Assembly (NCBI GenBank): GCA_045617105.1
Contig: JAZLHW010000143.1
Coordinates: forward strand, 1 to 18,456
Reading direction: 5' to 3'
Length of the DNA stretch: 18,456 nt
Source of the DNA: CALELM01 sp045617105
Lineage (GTDB): Bacteria > Bacillota > Negativicutes > Selenomonadales > Selenomonadaceae
The notes beneath the pieces are model-generated. The model did not search any database. It was given only the letters and a program-made list of their open reading frames with translations, and was not told where the DNA came from. A program made the position numbers and the translations under genes. This document shows positions 7,207 to 14,338 of this stretch, in pieces; position 1 is the stretch's first letter, and every line of letters begins with the position of its first letter.

Positions 7207-8337
7207 CTATTTCCACCGAGCATGGATCTCAGTTTCGATTTCCTCTAAGTATTCAGAGGGGATTTCCTGAAACGGTATTTGAAGCGAATTATGTTTGGAT
7301 AATATGTATTGGACGGTACGCAAATATGAGAGATTGATGACGAATTTCTCATAGGTTGCAGGATTGCCTGCAATGACAGGAAGAGCAAGCGCGTCCTTAT
7401 AGGTGCGAATCGCATCGGAATATGCTGCTTTTCCTTTGTAGATGTTTGCCATGTCGATAATGACAAATGGAATGTAGCTGTCATCAGGGAAGCGCCGCAG
7501 TGCACTGCGGTAAGCAAGCAGTGCCTGTTCTGCATGGTGCGAAGCATTTTGCTCATAGGCATAATCAAGAAGCTCGTCAAGAGAAGCTGTCTCAACATTG
7601 ATTTTTTCTGCGACAGGCAGTTCTGCGGGCTTTTCTTTTGCAGCAGGGAGCGGAGCCGTTGTTTCCTGTTTTGCAGGAGGCGGCACTGGAGCAACTGTTT
7701 CCTGTTTGGCAGGAGACGGTGCAGGAGCAACTGTTTCCTGTTTCGTAGGAAGCGGTGCAGGAGCAACTGTTTCCTGTTTCGTAGGAAGCGGTGCAGGAGC
7801 AACTGTTTCCTGTTTCGTAGGAGACGGTGCAGGAGCAACTGTTTCCTGTTTCGTAGGAAGCGGTGCAGGTGCAGTGTTCCCTCTCGATATGCTGCACTGT
7901 GCAACGGTATCCGTTGGTTGTACCTCCCATAAGCAACGCTGTTTTTTCGCTTCCTTTTGAGAGGCGGCATATTCCCTGTCGGCAAGGACTTGTTCCTTGA
8001 GTGCTTGAAATCGGTTTCGTGCCTTGAGGGCGCGAGAGGGGTTCTGGGGAACAGACGGACGGCTGGTATCTTCTGCAGGAGACGATCCCTTTCGGAAGCG
8101 TTCATTGTAGAAGGTTACGAGTGCCGCCGCTGCAAGAATTAAGCCAAACAAGCTGATATAATGCCCGGCAGTCAAAAAAGGGGCCATCTGCATGGCAGTG
8201 ACGTTGATCAGGAATGCCAATACGGCACAAAAAACAAGGGAACTGTATTTCAAGTGAAAGCCGAAACGGTTCGTTGTTTTGTGGATCAGAAATATGCTGG
8301 CAGCCATGACGCTGAGTGTAACCAGTATAAATGCCAT
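7207..8337 (-). CDS. Membrane protein with Pro-rich tandem repeat and TPR-like C-terminus
   Basis: Protein of 376 residues. Three hydrophobic segments (about 2-18, 32-52, 60-77) form an N-terminal membrane domain. Residues 80-150 are charged. Residues 156-227 are six tandem 12-residue units of the type APAPLPTKQETV, encoded by a 36-bp repeat. Residues about 240-340 have a tetratricopeptide character (AEQALLAYRSALRRFPDD, ANIYKGKAAYSDAIRTYKDAL), which usually means protein-protein interaction. ATG 8337 was chosen because GGAGG sits six bases upstream; the longer frame from 8367 has no such signal. The Pro-rich stretch probably spans an envelope gap or acts as a flexible tether. It is followed directly by repeat copy B and then the PRC-barrel gene, which also has a Pro-rich linker. 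Specific function is unknown. Confidence 0.82.
   Translation of the reverse strand: MAFILVTLSVMAASIFLIHKTTNRFGFHLKYSSLVFCAVLAFLINVTAMQMAPFLTAGHYISLFGLILAAAALVTFYNERFRKGSSPAEDTSRPSVPQNPSRALKARNRFQALKEQVLADREYAASQKEAKKQRCLWEVQPTDTVAQCSISRGNTAPAPLPTKQETVAPAPSPTKQETVAPAPLPTKQETVAPAPLPTKQETVAPAPSPAKQETVAPVPPPAKQETTAPLPAAKEKPAELPVAEKINVETASLDELLDYAYEQNASHHAEQALLAYRSALRRFPDDSYIPFVIIDMANIYKGKAAYSDAIRTYKDALALPVIAGNPATYEKFVINLSYLRTVQYILSKHNSLQIPFQEIPSEYLEEIETEIHARWK
7652..7867 (-). repeat. Six-unit 36-bp in-frame tandem repeat (minisatellite)
   Basis: Units at 7652, 7688, 7724, 7760, 7796 and 7832, each 36 bp. The four units nearest the N-terminus of the protein (7724-7867) are nearly identical and differ only in a Leu/Ser codon and one Ala/Thr; the outer units (7652, 7688) are more diverged. 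Since 36 is a multiple of 3, gain or loss of a unit keeps the frame and changes linker length by 12 residues. Confidence 0.95.
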
Positions 8338-8729
8338 GAAGGACCTCCTCTTTCTTGCCGGCTGCAAGGATTACGTCCCATATTTTCATGCGGACAGTCT
8401 ATTTCCAAATATCATTTTACAACGGAAATGGATTTTTTGCCATAGGCAACCTCTAAAAATTCGATGTATTCAGATTGCCCAAGGATTTTTTCGCCAGATG
8501 AAATAAACAAGTGCAGGGAATACGAGTGCCTTTCCAAGTGTTTTTATGAAATATGGCGAAAATTCTCCTGTTTTGTAAAAAATAAATAGAATTTAATTGT
8601 TTTTTTATCAGGAAGGCAGGATTTTTGCTATTATGTGTCGAAGCAGAATAAGGGAAAGCGTTATGCATGCCGCAAATTGGGGTGCAGACGTAAAAATTAA
8701 AGTATTATAAGAATGGAGAGGTATACAAA
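8338..8729. other. Divergent intergenic region between the TPR gene and ptsH
   Basis: A 392-base gap without a convincing gene. It must hold the promoters of the minus-strand TPR unit and of ptsH. For the minus unit, TAAAAT (complement of 8414-8419) is a possible -10 but its -35 is poor. A short inverted repeat TTGCC-ATA-GGCAA around 8437-8449 could be an operator or chance. The stretch 8560-8640 is AT-rich and carries the ptsH -10. I see nothing else in it. Confidence 0.5.
8626..8634 (+). promoter_or_regulatory. Extended -10 promoter element upstream of ptsH
   Basis: TGCTATTAT: an extended -10 TG followed by TATTAT (8629-8634). No good -35 lies 16-18 bases upstream. It would give a leader of about 90 bases before ptsH. 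Confidence 0.45.
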
Positions 8730-8996
8730 ATGACGGAAAAGACAATCACGATTGAAAACAAAACTGGTATTCACGCTCGTCCGGCTTCTATCTTCGTGCA
8801 GACGGCTACGAAGTTCAAGTCCAAGGTTCAGATCAAGGCAAAGGGAAAGTCTGTAGACGCTAAGAGCATTCTCATGATTATGAGCATGGGACTTGTGAAG
8901 GGAACGGAAATCACGATCTGCGCTGATGGCCCAGATGAGGCTGATGCAGTTAAGACTCTCTACGATCTCGTTGCTTCCAAGTTTGGTGAGGACTGA
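8730..8996 (+). CDS. ptsH: Phosphocarrier protein HPr
   Basis: HPr passes phosphate from Enzyme I to sugar-specific EIIA proteins of the PTS. The 88-residue length is standard. The active-site motif TGIHARPAS has the phosphorylated His at residue 15. Ser46 in DAKSILMIMSMG is also present; in low-GC Gram-positive bacteria this residue is phosphorylated by HPr kinase/phosphorylase to control carbon catabolite repression, so the same control is possible here. GGAGAGG lies about ten bases before the ATG. It is the first gene of a ptsH-ptsI unit; ptsI follows after 149 bases with no terminator. Confidence 0.98.
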   Translation: MTEKTITIENKTGIHARPASIFVQTATKFKSKVQIKAKGKSVDAKSILMIMSMGLVKGTEITICADGPDEADAVKTLYDLVASKFGED

Positions 8997-9019
8997 GTAT
9001 TATCGCCTGATGTCAAGAA

Positions 9020-9045
9020 CTCCCGGGGGCAAGAGCTCTCGGGAG
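9020..9045 (+). promoter_or_regulatory. Hairpin in the ptsH-ptsI intergenic region
   Basis: Arms CTCCCG (9020-9025) and CGGGAG (9040-9045) enclose a 14-base loop that contains the palindrome GAGCTC. No T run follows, so it is not a standard terminator. Its position after ptsH suggests an mRNA processing or stability element that lets HPr be made in excess over Enzyme I; that role is inferred. Confidence 0.4.
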
Positions 9046-9145
9046 ATGTTGTCTTAACGGGAACCTCGATGACAGGTTTTCCTTAAGGCGGCAGGAATCG
9101 CTGTGATGACATGCGATGAACTTTGAGTAATGGAGGGAAGGTAGT

Positions 9146-10870
9146 ATGGCAGAAAAATTACGCGGCAAGGGTGTCATTTCCGGAATTGCGATGGGCAAGA
9201 TCATGCTGGCAGGACAGAATCTGGATGGATATCTTGCAAGCTACAAGCCGGAGGGCAAGGAGGCAGAGAAAAAGAAGGCCGAGGATGCCCTCAGTGCAGT
9301 AGCAGAAATTTTGCAGAAGAGCATAGAAAGTCTTCGTGCTAAGGAAATGCTGGAGCAGGCAGCTATCATGGACGCACATCGTATGATGGTTCAGGATCCT
9401 GCGATGAGCGAAAGCGTTTTTGCAAAGGTGGAGGAACTGGAAAATGCACCTTTGGCAGTTCTCAAGGCGGCAGAAGCACAGGCACAGGTATTTGAGCAGA
9501 TGGAGGACGATTACTTTGCTGCTCGTGCCGTTGACCTTCGTGATGTCGGCAAGCGCATAGCAAAGTACATTCTGGGTGTCCCTGAGCCAAAGCTTGGCGA
9601 GGGTGCCGTGATTCTTTGCGGACAGGAGATCGAGCCTTCGGTTATCGCAGGACTTCCGTCAGACAAGGTGGCTGGCGTGATCCTCGGTGCAGGCAGTACG
9701 ACCTGCCACGCAGTTATCATTGCAAAGGCTCGTGCAATTCCTACGGTCGTCGGTCTTGGCGAGGAAAAGATCTCCCAGATCGGGGACGGCGATGATGTTA
9801 TCATTGATGGCGAAAAGGGCGATATCCTGATTCGTCCGACCGATGAGGATCGTGCAGGCTATACGGAAAGAATTGAGCAGCAGCAGCAGCTCAAGGCACA
9901 TTATGCGTCCTTGAAGGATCTGCCGGCAACGACAACGGACGGAGTTCGTGTCGAACTTATGGCAAATATCGGTTCCCACATGGATATCGACAATGCTAAG
10001 GCATATGGCTGCGAGGGTGTTGGACTGTTCCGTTCGGAATTTGTATTTATGGGACGGCAGGATATCCCGAACGAGGAAGATCAGTTCAAGGCATACAAGG
10101 AAGCCATTGAAAAGTGCGAGGGCAAGATGTGCGTTATCCGCACGATGGATATTGGCGGTGACAAGCCATTGCCATATCTCAATATCCCAGTGGAGGAGAA
10201 CCCGTTCCTCGGCTATCGTGCTATCCGCATCAGTCTCCAGCGCAAGGATCTCTTTATGCCTCAGCTCAAGGCGATCCTGCGTGCAGGCGTTTTTGGCAAG
10301 GCAGCTATCATGATTCCGATGGTCATCAGCGTTTCTGAGTTCCTGAAGGTAAAGGAGCTTATCGAGGAAGCGAAGGTTGAGCTGACGCATGAGGGCAAGC
10401 CGTATTCCAACAGCGTTCAGGTTGGTATCATGGTAGAGACTCCGGCAGCGGCAGTTATGACTCCGGTATTGGCGAAGTATGTTGACTTCTTTAGTATCGG
10501 TACCAATGATTTGGTGCAGTACACGCTTGCGGTCGACCGTGGAAATTCCAATATTTCCTATCTTTACAATCATTTCAATCCAGCAGTTTTGGTCTTGGTT
10601 CACAGGACGATTACGGCTGCTCGTGAAAACGGCATTTGGGTTGGCATGTGCGGCGAGATGGCAAGTGATCCGTATGCAGCAGTTCTCTTGACGGCAATGG
10701 GAATTACGGAGCTTTCGATGAGTGCTCCTTCCATTCCTCGCGTAAAAGAGATGGTTCGTTCCGTCAGCTTCACTAAGGCAAAGGAAATTCTTGATGATGT
10801 CATGAAGCTGGAATCCGGAGAAGAAGTTAAGGAATATCTTTACAAGGCTTTGAGTTCGGAAAAGAAATAA
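9146..10870 (+). CDS. ptsI: PTS Enzyme I (phosphoenolpyruvate-protein phosphotransferase)
   Basis: Enzyme I takes phosphate from PEP onto a His and gives it to HPr; it is the entry point of all PTS sugar uptake. The 574-residue length matches E. coli (575). The N-terminal HPr-binding helices (about 30-140) precede the phosphohistidine region with His188 in GAGSTTCHAVIIAKARAIPTVVG; the PEP-binding domain has GLFRSEFVFM (293-302), RTMDIGGDKP (332-341), NPFLGYRAIR (352-361), VETPAA (430-435) and FSIGTNDLVQY (449-459). The catalytic Cys is Cys502 in GMCGEMASDP, the same number as in E. coli. The His loop reads TTCH where most Enzymes I have (G)RTSH, and the usual downstream Arg is Lys; both look like conservative variation. 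GGAGGG (9132-9137) precedes the ATG. A strong terminator follows. Confidence 0.98.
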   Translation: MAEKLRGKGVISGIAMGKIMLAGQNLDGYLASYKPEGKEAEKKKAEDALSAVAEILQKSIESLRAKEMLEQAAIMDAHRMMVQDPAMSESVFAKVEELENAPLAVLKAAEAQAQVFEQMEDDYFAARAVDLRDVGKRIAKYILGVPEPKLGEGAVILCGQEIEPSVIAGLPSDKVAGVILGAGSTTCHAVIIAKARAIPTVVGLGEEKISQIGDGDDVIIDGEKGDILIRPTDEDRAGYTERIEQQQQLKAHYASLKDLPATTTDGVRVELMANIGSHMDIDNAKAYGCEGVGLFRSEFVFMGRQDIPNEEDQFKAYKEAIEKCEGKMCVIRTMDIGGDKPLPYLNIPVEENPFLGYRAIRISLQRKDLFMPQLKAILRAGVFGKAAIMIPMVISVSEFLKVKELIEEAKVELTHEGKPYSNSVQVGIMVETPAAAVMTPVLAKYVDFFSIGTNDLVQYTLAVDRGNSNISYLYNHFNPAVLVLVHRTITAARENGIWVGMCGEMASDPYAAVLLTAMGITELSMSAPSIPRVKEMVRSVSFTKAKEILDDVMKLESGEEVKEYLYKALSSEKK

Positions 10871-10881
10871 AACAGCAAGGG

Positions 10882-10911
10882 CGTCCCGAATATTTTCGGG
10901 ACGTTTTTTTT
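10882..10911 (+). terminator. Rho-independent terminator of ptsHI
   Basis: Perfect 9-bp stem CGTCCCGAA/TTCGGGACG around TATT, followed by eight T residues. Confidence 0.95.
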
Positions 10912-10936
10912 GTGTGCTGCTGTCAGGAAGAAGGGC

Positions 10937-10965
10937 TTGCAAGGAAGGTGCGCTTGTGCTTTAAT
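10937..10965 (+). promoter_or_regulatory. Promoter for the phosphoethanolamine transferase gene
   Basis: TTGCAA at 10937-10942, 17-base spacer, TTTAAT at 10960-10965 preceded by an extended -10 TG (10957-10958). Predicted leader is about 45 bases. Confidence 0.55.
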
Positions 10966-11017
10966 TTTGAGTGAAGTTATTTGGGAAAAGTGAAGTTTTG
11001 GGAAAGAAGGATTTTGA

Positions 11018-12703
11018 ATGGAACGGCTGTGCCGGTTTTTTGCGAGGCATGGGAGTTTTTTTGCTTGTTTGGTGGTACTGAACCTGCCGTACTTGATTCA
11101 TCTGTATCTGTTCCATGGAAGGTCGATGAAGCTGGCGGCATGCCTCTGTATGCTGGGTGAGGGATTTGTCCGCTTGGGTGCGATGTCATTTTTTGTGACG
11201 GTCTTGTGCTGTTGGCTTCCGCAATGGGCAAAGAGACTGTTCCTTGGAGTCTTTTTCGTGTTATTCTTGGTAGATGCCTTTACGCTGTTCCATTACAGCT
11301 CCGTATTGGATTCGGGAATGTTTCAGGTTATTTTCGAGACAAATCCAAAGGAGACGGCGGAGTATTTTACGATGCAGGCAGCCCATGTCCTGATGGTTTT
11401 GCTTGGCGGGCTCGGTGCAGGCGCGCTTTTTGGACGCTTTTTGCTGCCGAGGCTGGTTGCTGTGCTTTCCTGCCACACAAGATTCTTGGCGGCAGGAATT
11501 TTTGCAGGGCTGCTGCTTTTTACGGCGGCAACGGTAGATGCTTATACCGATGAGGAACAGGAGATAACAAAGGATTATCCTATGTATTTTTCTGTTTGCC
11601 GCTTGGCGGATATCGTGCCGAGTGCTTACCATGAGGTTTGTTCTGCGGAGTATGTTTCCAGTCGCTATGACAGTATGGAGGTGGCTCTTACGAGAAATGA
11701 CAGCACGATCCCTTATGTGGTCTTTATCTTAGGGGAATCTACGAGCCGTCATCACATGGGTGTCTATGGCTATGAACTGCCGACGACGCCGCACCTTTCG
11801 GCAAGGAACGAGGCAGGGGAGCTTGCGGTTTTTCGGGACGTTATCAGTCCTCATGCCGGGACAATGGCGGTAGTGAAGACATTGTTCAGCTTTTATGATG
11901 TGAGCTGTGAGGAAGCGGGCGGTATGTGGTATGAGTACGGGAATCTTTTTGATATCCTGAAAAAGGCAGGATGCCATACGGCGTGGCTTTCCAATCAGGA
12001 ATCTGCCGGTTTTTATGGAACGGTGGGACGGGCGTTCGCGGGACGGTGCGATGATGGGAGATTCACGACACCTTCTTCGCATACGATCGACCTTACGGAA
12101 CGGTATGATGAGCAGGTACTTCCGCTTTTGGACAGTGCGCTTTCCGGAGCGGGGGCAAAAAATTTCTTTGTGGTGCATTTGATGGGGGCGCATGAGGATT
12201 ACAAGCGAAGGTATCCATTGGAATTTTCCTGTTTTACGGCAGAAAATGAGATGGGGGATCTTTCAGAGAAGCAGAAGAAGATTCGGGCAGAATATGATAA
12301 TGCTCTTTTGTACAATGACTATATCATTAATGAGATCATTCGCCGTTTTGAGGATAAGAACGCTGTCGTTGTTTATATCTCTGACCATGCGGAGGAGGTC
12401 TATGACATGGGGCGAGATGTGTCTTCGCATGGAGATGAAACGAGTGCAAGGCAGAGAGAAATTCCTATGCTGATCTGGACCTCACGGGGCTTTCGGCAAG
12501 ATTATCCTGAGCTGACGGGACGGATCCAAGGAGCGGTGCGGAACCCTTATGTGACGGATTCCATCATTCATACCCTGCTTGATCTGATGGGAATTGAAAC
12601 AATGGAGTATCGTGAGGAACGGAGTATTCTGCGTCAGGGGACGGAGAACCGCACCCTGAAGGGAGGCAGGGCATACCAGCCTACGCACTTGGCGGATTTT
12701 TGA
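11018..12703 (+). CDS. Phosphoethanolamine transferase (EptA/CptA-type sulfatase-fold membrane enzyme)
   Basis: These enzymes move phosphoethanolamine from phosphatidylethanolamine to lipid A, LPS core sugars or other glycans on the outer face of the inner membrane. The 561-residue protein has an N-terminal part with about five hydrophobic helices (12-31, 40-65, 74-95, 121-145, 155-172) and a C-terminal alkaline-phosphatase-fold domain. The nucleophile motif is FILGESTSRHHMGVYGY with Thr242 as the likely catalytic, phosphoethanolamine-carrying residue. Metal ligands are Glu240, Asp456-His457 in YISDHAEEVYD, and His471 in SSHGDE. The GEST...YGY form resembles CptA and EptB-like members more than EptA itself, so the acceptor (lipid A, core heptose or a surface glycan) cannot be set. 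AAGAAGGA (11004-11011) precedes the ATG by six bases. The gene has its own promoter; repeat copy C begins 36 bases after its stop. Confidence 0.9.
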   Translation: MERLCRFFARHGSFFACLVVLNLPYLIHLYLFHGRSMKLAACLCMLGEGFVRLGAMSFFVTVLCCWLPQWAKRLFLGVFFVLFLVDAFTLFHYSSVLDSGMFQVIFETNPKETAEYFTMQAAHVLMVLLGGLGAGALFGRFLLPRLVAVLSCHTRFLAAGIFAGLLLFTAATVDAYTDEEQEITKDYPMYFSVCRLADIVPSAYHEVCSAEYVSSRYDSMEVALTRNDSTIPYVVFILGESTSRHHMGVYGYELPTTPHLSARNEAGELAVFRDVISPHAGTMAVVKTLFSFYDVSCEEAGGMWYEYGNLFDILKKAGCHTAWLSNQESAGFYGTVGRAFAGRCDDGRFTTPSSHTIDLTERYDEQVLPLLDSALSGAGAKNFFVVHLMGAHEDYKRRYPLEFSCFTAENEMGDLSEKQKKIRAEYDNALLYNDYIINEIIRRFEDKNAVVVYISDHAEEVYDMGRDVSSHGDETSARQREIPMLIWTSRGFRQDYPELTGRIQGAVRNPYVTDSIIHTLLDLMGIETMEYREERSILRQGTENRTLKGGRAYQPTHLADF

Positions 12704-12738
12704 GATAAGATGGCTTCTTGTTTTTCGGGAGCATGAGG

Positions 12739-12888
12739 TATAACGAAGCTAAGATATCCCATTTTTCAACAGCTTGCTGTAAGTGGGGGAAGCCAAATTT
12801 TAACAAGCGGTGAGCATATCTCCCGCTTCGTTGAAACGCAAATTGGAGGGAAAATGCTTATGGCATTTTCTCGAACAATGGCGTTATA
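12739..12888 (+). repeat. Copy C of the ~150-bp interspersed repeat
   Basis: 150 bp with intact TATAACG/CGTTATA ends. It differs from the others mainly in the left third (ATATCCCATTTTTC against ATGTCCCCTTCTTC). The mini-ORF stop TGA is changed to CGA here, so the frame from ATG 12854 (after GGAGGG) reads on to MLMAFSRTMAL with TAA at 12887-12889. The right end lies 25 bases before the folE start codon, and its last bases plus the flanking AT form a perfect TATAAT (12885-12890). Confidence 0.92.
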
Positions 12889-12890
12889 AT
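12885..12890 (+). promoter_or_regulatory. TATAAT -10 hexamer at the junction of repeat copy C and folE
   Basis: A perfect TATAAT is made from the right terminal repeat of copy C and the flanking bases. No good -35 is found 16-18 bases upstream (around 12861-12868, GGCATT), so it would be a weak promoter or need help from another sequence. There is no other obvious promoter between the transferase stop and folE. Confidence 0.4.
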
Positions 12891-12913
12891 GGAGAGAATA
12901 GGGGGGGACGTGG

Positions 12914-13483
12914 ATGAATGAGAAGGCAGTTGCGGCGATGCGCCGGTTTCTGGAGGCATTGGGGCTTGACCTGAGCCGTGCCGGCATGGAAAAGACACCG
13001 GAGCGGGTAGCGCAGATGTATGAAATGCTGTTCGATGGCTGTGCTGTGGAAACAAAGGAGCTATGGGAGGATGTCTTTGATTCGGGAATGGAAGAGGGCG
13101 GCATGGTTGCCGTTCGGCATATACCGTTTTACTCGATGTGCGAACATCATTTGGTGCCGTTTTTTGGAGAGGTGAATCTTGTTTATTTGCCGTCAGCCTT
13201 TGGGATTGCAGGGTTTGGCAAATTTACGAGATTGGTGGAGATCCTTTCGCACCGTCCGCAGCTTCAGGAACGCCTGACAGGGCAGATCGCAGAAGAAATA
13301 GAAAGAGGCTTGCAGGCAGATGGTGTATTGGTAGTGGTGGAGGCTCAGCAACTTTGCATGATGATGCGGGGCGATCTGGGACATGGCACCCGAACCGTGA
13401 CGAGCTGCGCTGCAGGAAAGTTCCGTGAGGATGAGAGGCTCAGGCAGCAAGCGTGGGAGCTTTTAGGCAGGAAGGAAGTGTGA
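12914..13483 (+). CDS. folE: GTP cyclohydrolase I (FolE), with an altered catalytic His
   Basis: FolE opens GTP to dihydroneopterin triphosphate, the first step of folate synthesis. The 189-residue length fits the family. Seen: TPERVA (28-33), the zinc and active-site motif SMCEHHLVPF with Cys76, His78 and His79, a GFGKFTRLVEIL segment where most have GLSK..R.V, RPQLQERLT (114-122), and QQLCMMMRG with the second zinc Cys at 148 and Arg152. The position equal to E. coli His179 (motif A.H.C) is Gln146 here. In E. coli that His is needed for hydrolysis of the opened imidazole ring, so activity may be changed; see findings. The ATG follows a GGGGGG run (12901-12906) by seven bases. It is the first gene of the folE-folP-folB-folK/DHFR-ung operon, with folP three bases after the stop. 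Confidence 0.93.
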   Translation: MNEKAVAAMRRFLEALGLDLSRAGMEKTPERVAQMYEMLFDGCAVETKELWEDVFDSGMEEGGMVAVRHIPFYSMCEHHLVPFFGEVNLVYLPSAFGIAGFGKFTRLVEILSHRPQLQERLTGQIAEEIERGLQADGVLVVVEAQQLCMMMRGDLGHGTRTVTSCAAGKFREDERLRQQAWELLGRKEV

Positions 13484-13486
13484 GAG

Positions 13487-14338
13487 GTGCAGAGGGCGGT
13501 ACGGCATTATAGCTTTGCAGATGGAAGGACACTGGAGCTTGGAGGGCGTACACGGATCATGGGGATCCTGAACGTAACACCGGATTCCTTTTCGGACGGG
13601 GGCAAGTGGAATGACGTTGACCGAGCACTTTTTCACATGCAGGAAATGGTAAGAGACGGGGCAGATGTGATAGACATAGGGGCAGAATCTACGAGACCGG
13701 GATCTGTGCCGATGACTGCCGAGGAGGAGGCGGAACGCATTGCGCCGTTTTTGGAGAGCCTGTTGAGGGAGTGCCCTGTTCCAGTCTCCGTGGATACGTT
13801 CAAGCCGAAAACGGCAGAGCTGGCGGCAAGCATGGGCGTGCATATTCTGAATGATATCTGGGGATTCCAGTATGCAGAAGGCCGGGGAGAAATGGCAGGG
13901 GTTGCGGCGAAGTATGACCTGCCTGTGATCGTGATGCACAATCAGTATACGGCAGAATATCAAGGAGATATCGTGGAAGCCATGCGGCTTTTTTTTAGGG
14001 AATCCCTGCACCTTGCGGATCTGGCAGGCTTGAAGCGGGAGAATATTATTCTGGATTCGGGAATCGGTTTTGGGAAAACAGCAGAGATGAATTTGCAGGT
14101 TCTGCGCAGGCTTTCCGAATTGGCAGAAATAGACGGGAAGCTGTACCCCATGCTTTTGGGGGCGAGCCGCAAAAGCTTCATGGGTGCGGTATTGGGATTG
14201 CCCGTGGAGGAACGCATGGAGGCGACAGGTGCGGTATGTGTCATGGGAATTCAGGCAGGCTGCTCGATGCTTCGTGTACATGATGTGAAGCAGATTACAC
14301 GTATGGCTCGCATGGCAGATGCGGTATTGGGGGCGTGA
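13487..14338 (+). CDS. folP: Dihydropteroate synthase
   Basis: FolP joins 6-hydroxymethyl-dihydropterin pyrophosphate to p-aminobenzoate; it is the sulfonamide target. The 283-residue protein has the full set of family motifs in order: IMGILNVTPDSFSDGG (24-39), DIGAESTRPGS, VDTFKPKTAE, LNDIWGFQ, VIVMHNQ, ILDSGIGFGKT (usual form D-P-G-I/F-G-F-G-K, here with Ser for Pro), LLGASRKSFMG and the C-terminal RVHDV. The start GTG at 13487 is three bases after the folE stop; AGGAAGG at the folE end serves as its ribosome binding site, about 11 bases away. The stop overlaps the folB start (GTGA). Confidence 0.97.
   Translation: MQRAVRHYSFADGRTLELGGRTRIMGILNVTPDSFSDGGKWNDVDRALFHMQEMVRDGADVIDIGAESTRPGSVPMTAEEEAERIAPFLESLLRECPVPVSVDTFKPKTAELAASMGVHILNDIWGFQYAEGRGEMAGVAAKYDLPVIVMHNQYTAEYQGDIVEAMRLFFRESLHLADLAGLKRENIILDSGIGFGKTAEMNLQVLRRLSELAEIDGKLYPMLLGASRKSFMGAVLGLPVEERMEATGAVCVMGIQAGCSMLRVHDVKQITRMARMADAVLGA

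Noticed and set aside
7652..7867. Possible CRISPR array, because of regular 36-bp repeats
   Set aside because: Units are contiguous with no spacers and lie in frame inside a coding region.
7534..7960. Three further open frames across the Pro-rich repeat (two plus, one minus)
   Set aside because: They are open only because a 36-bp repeat without stops in one unit has none in any unit; they lack start signals and their proteins are low-complexity Cys/Ser/Arg repeats.
9659..10942. Long 427-aa minus-strand frame antisense to ptsI
   Set aside because: Shadow of biased codon use in ptsI; no ribosome binding site, and the protein has no domain-like pattern. It also crosses the ptsI terminator.
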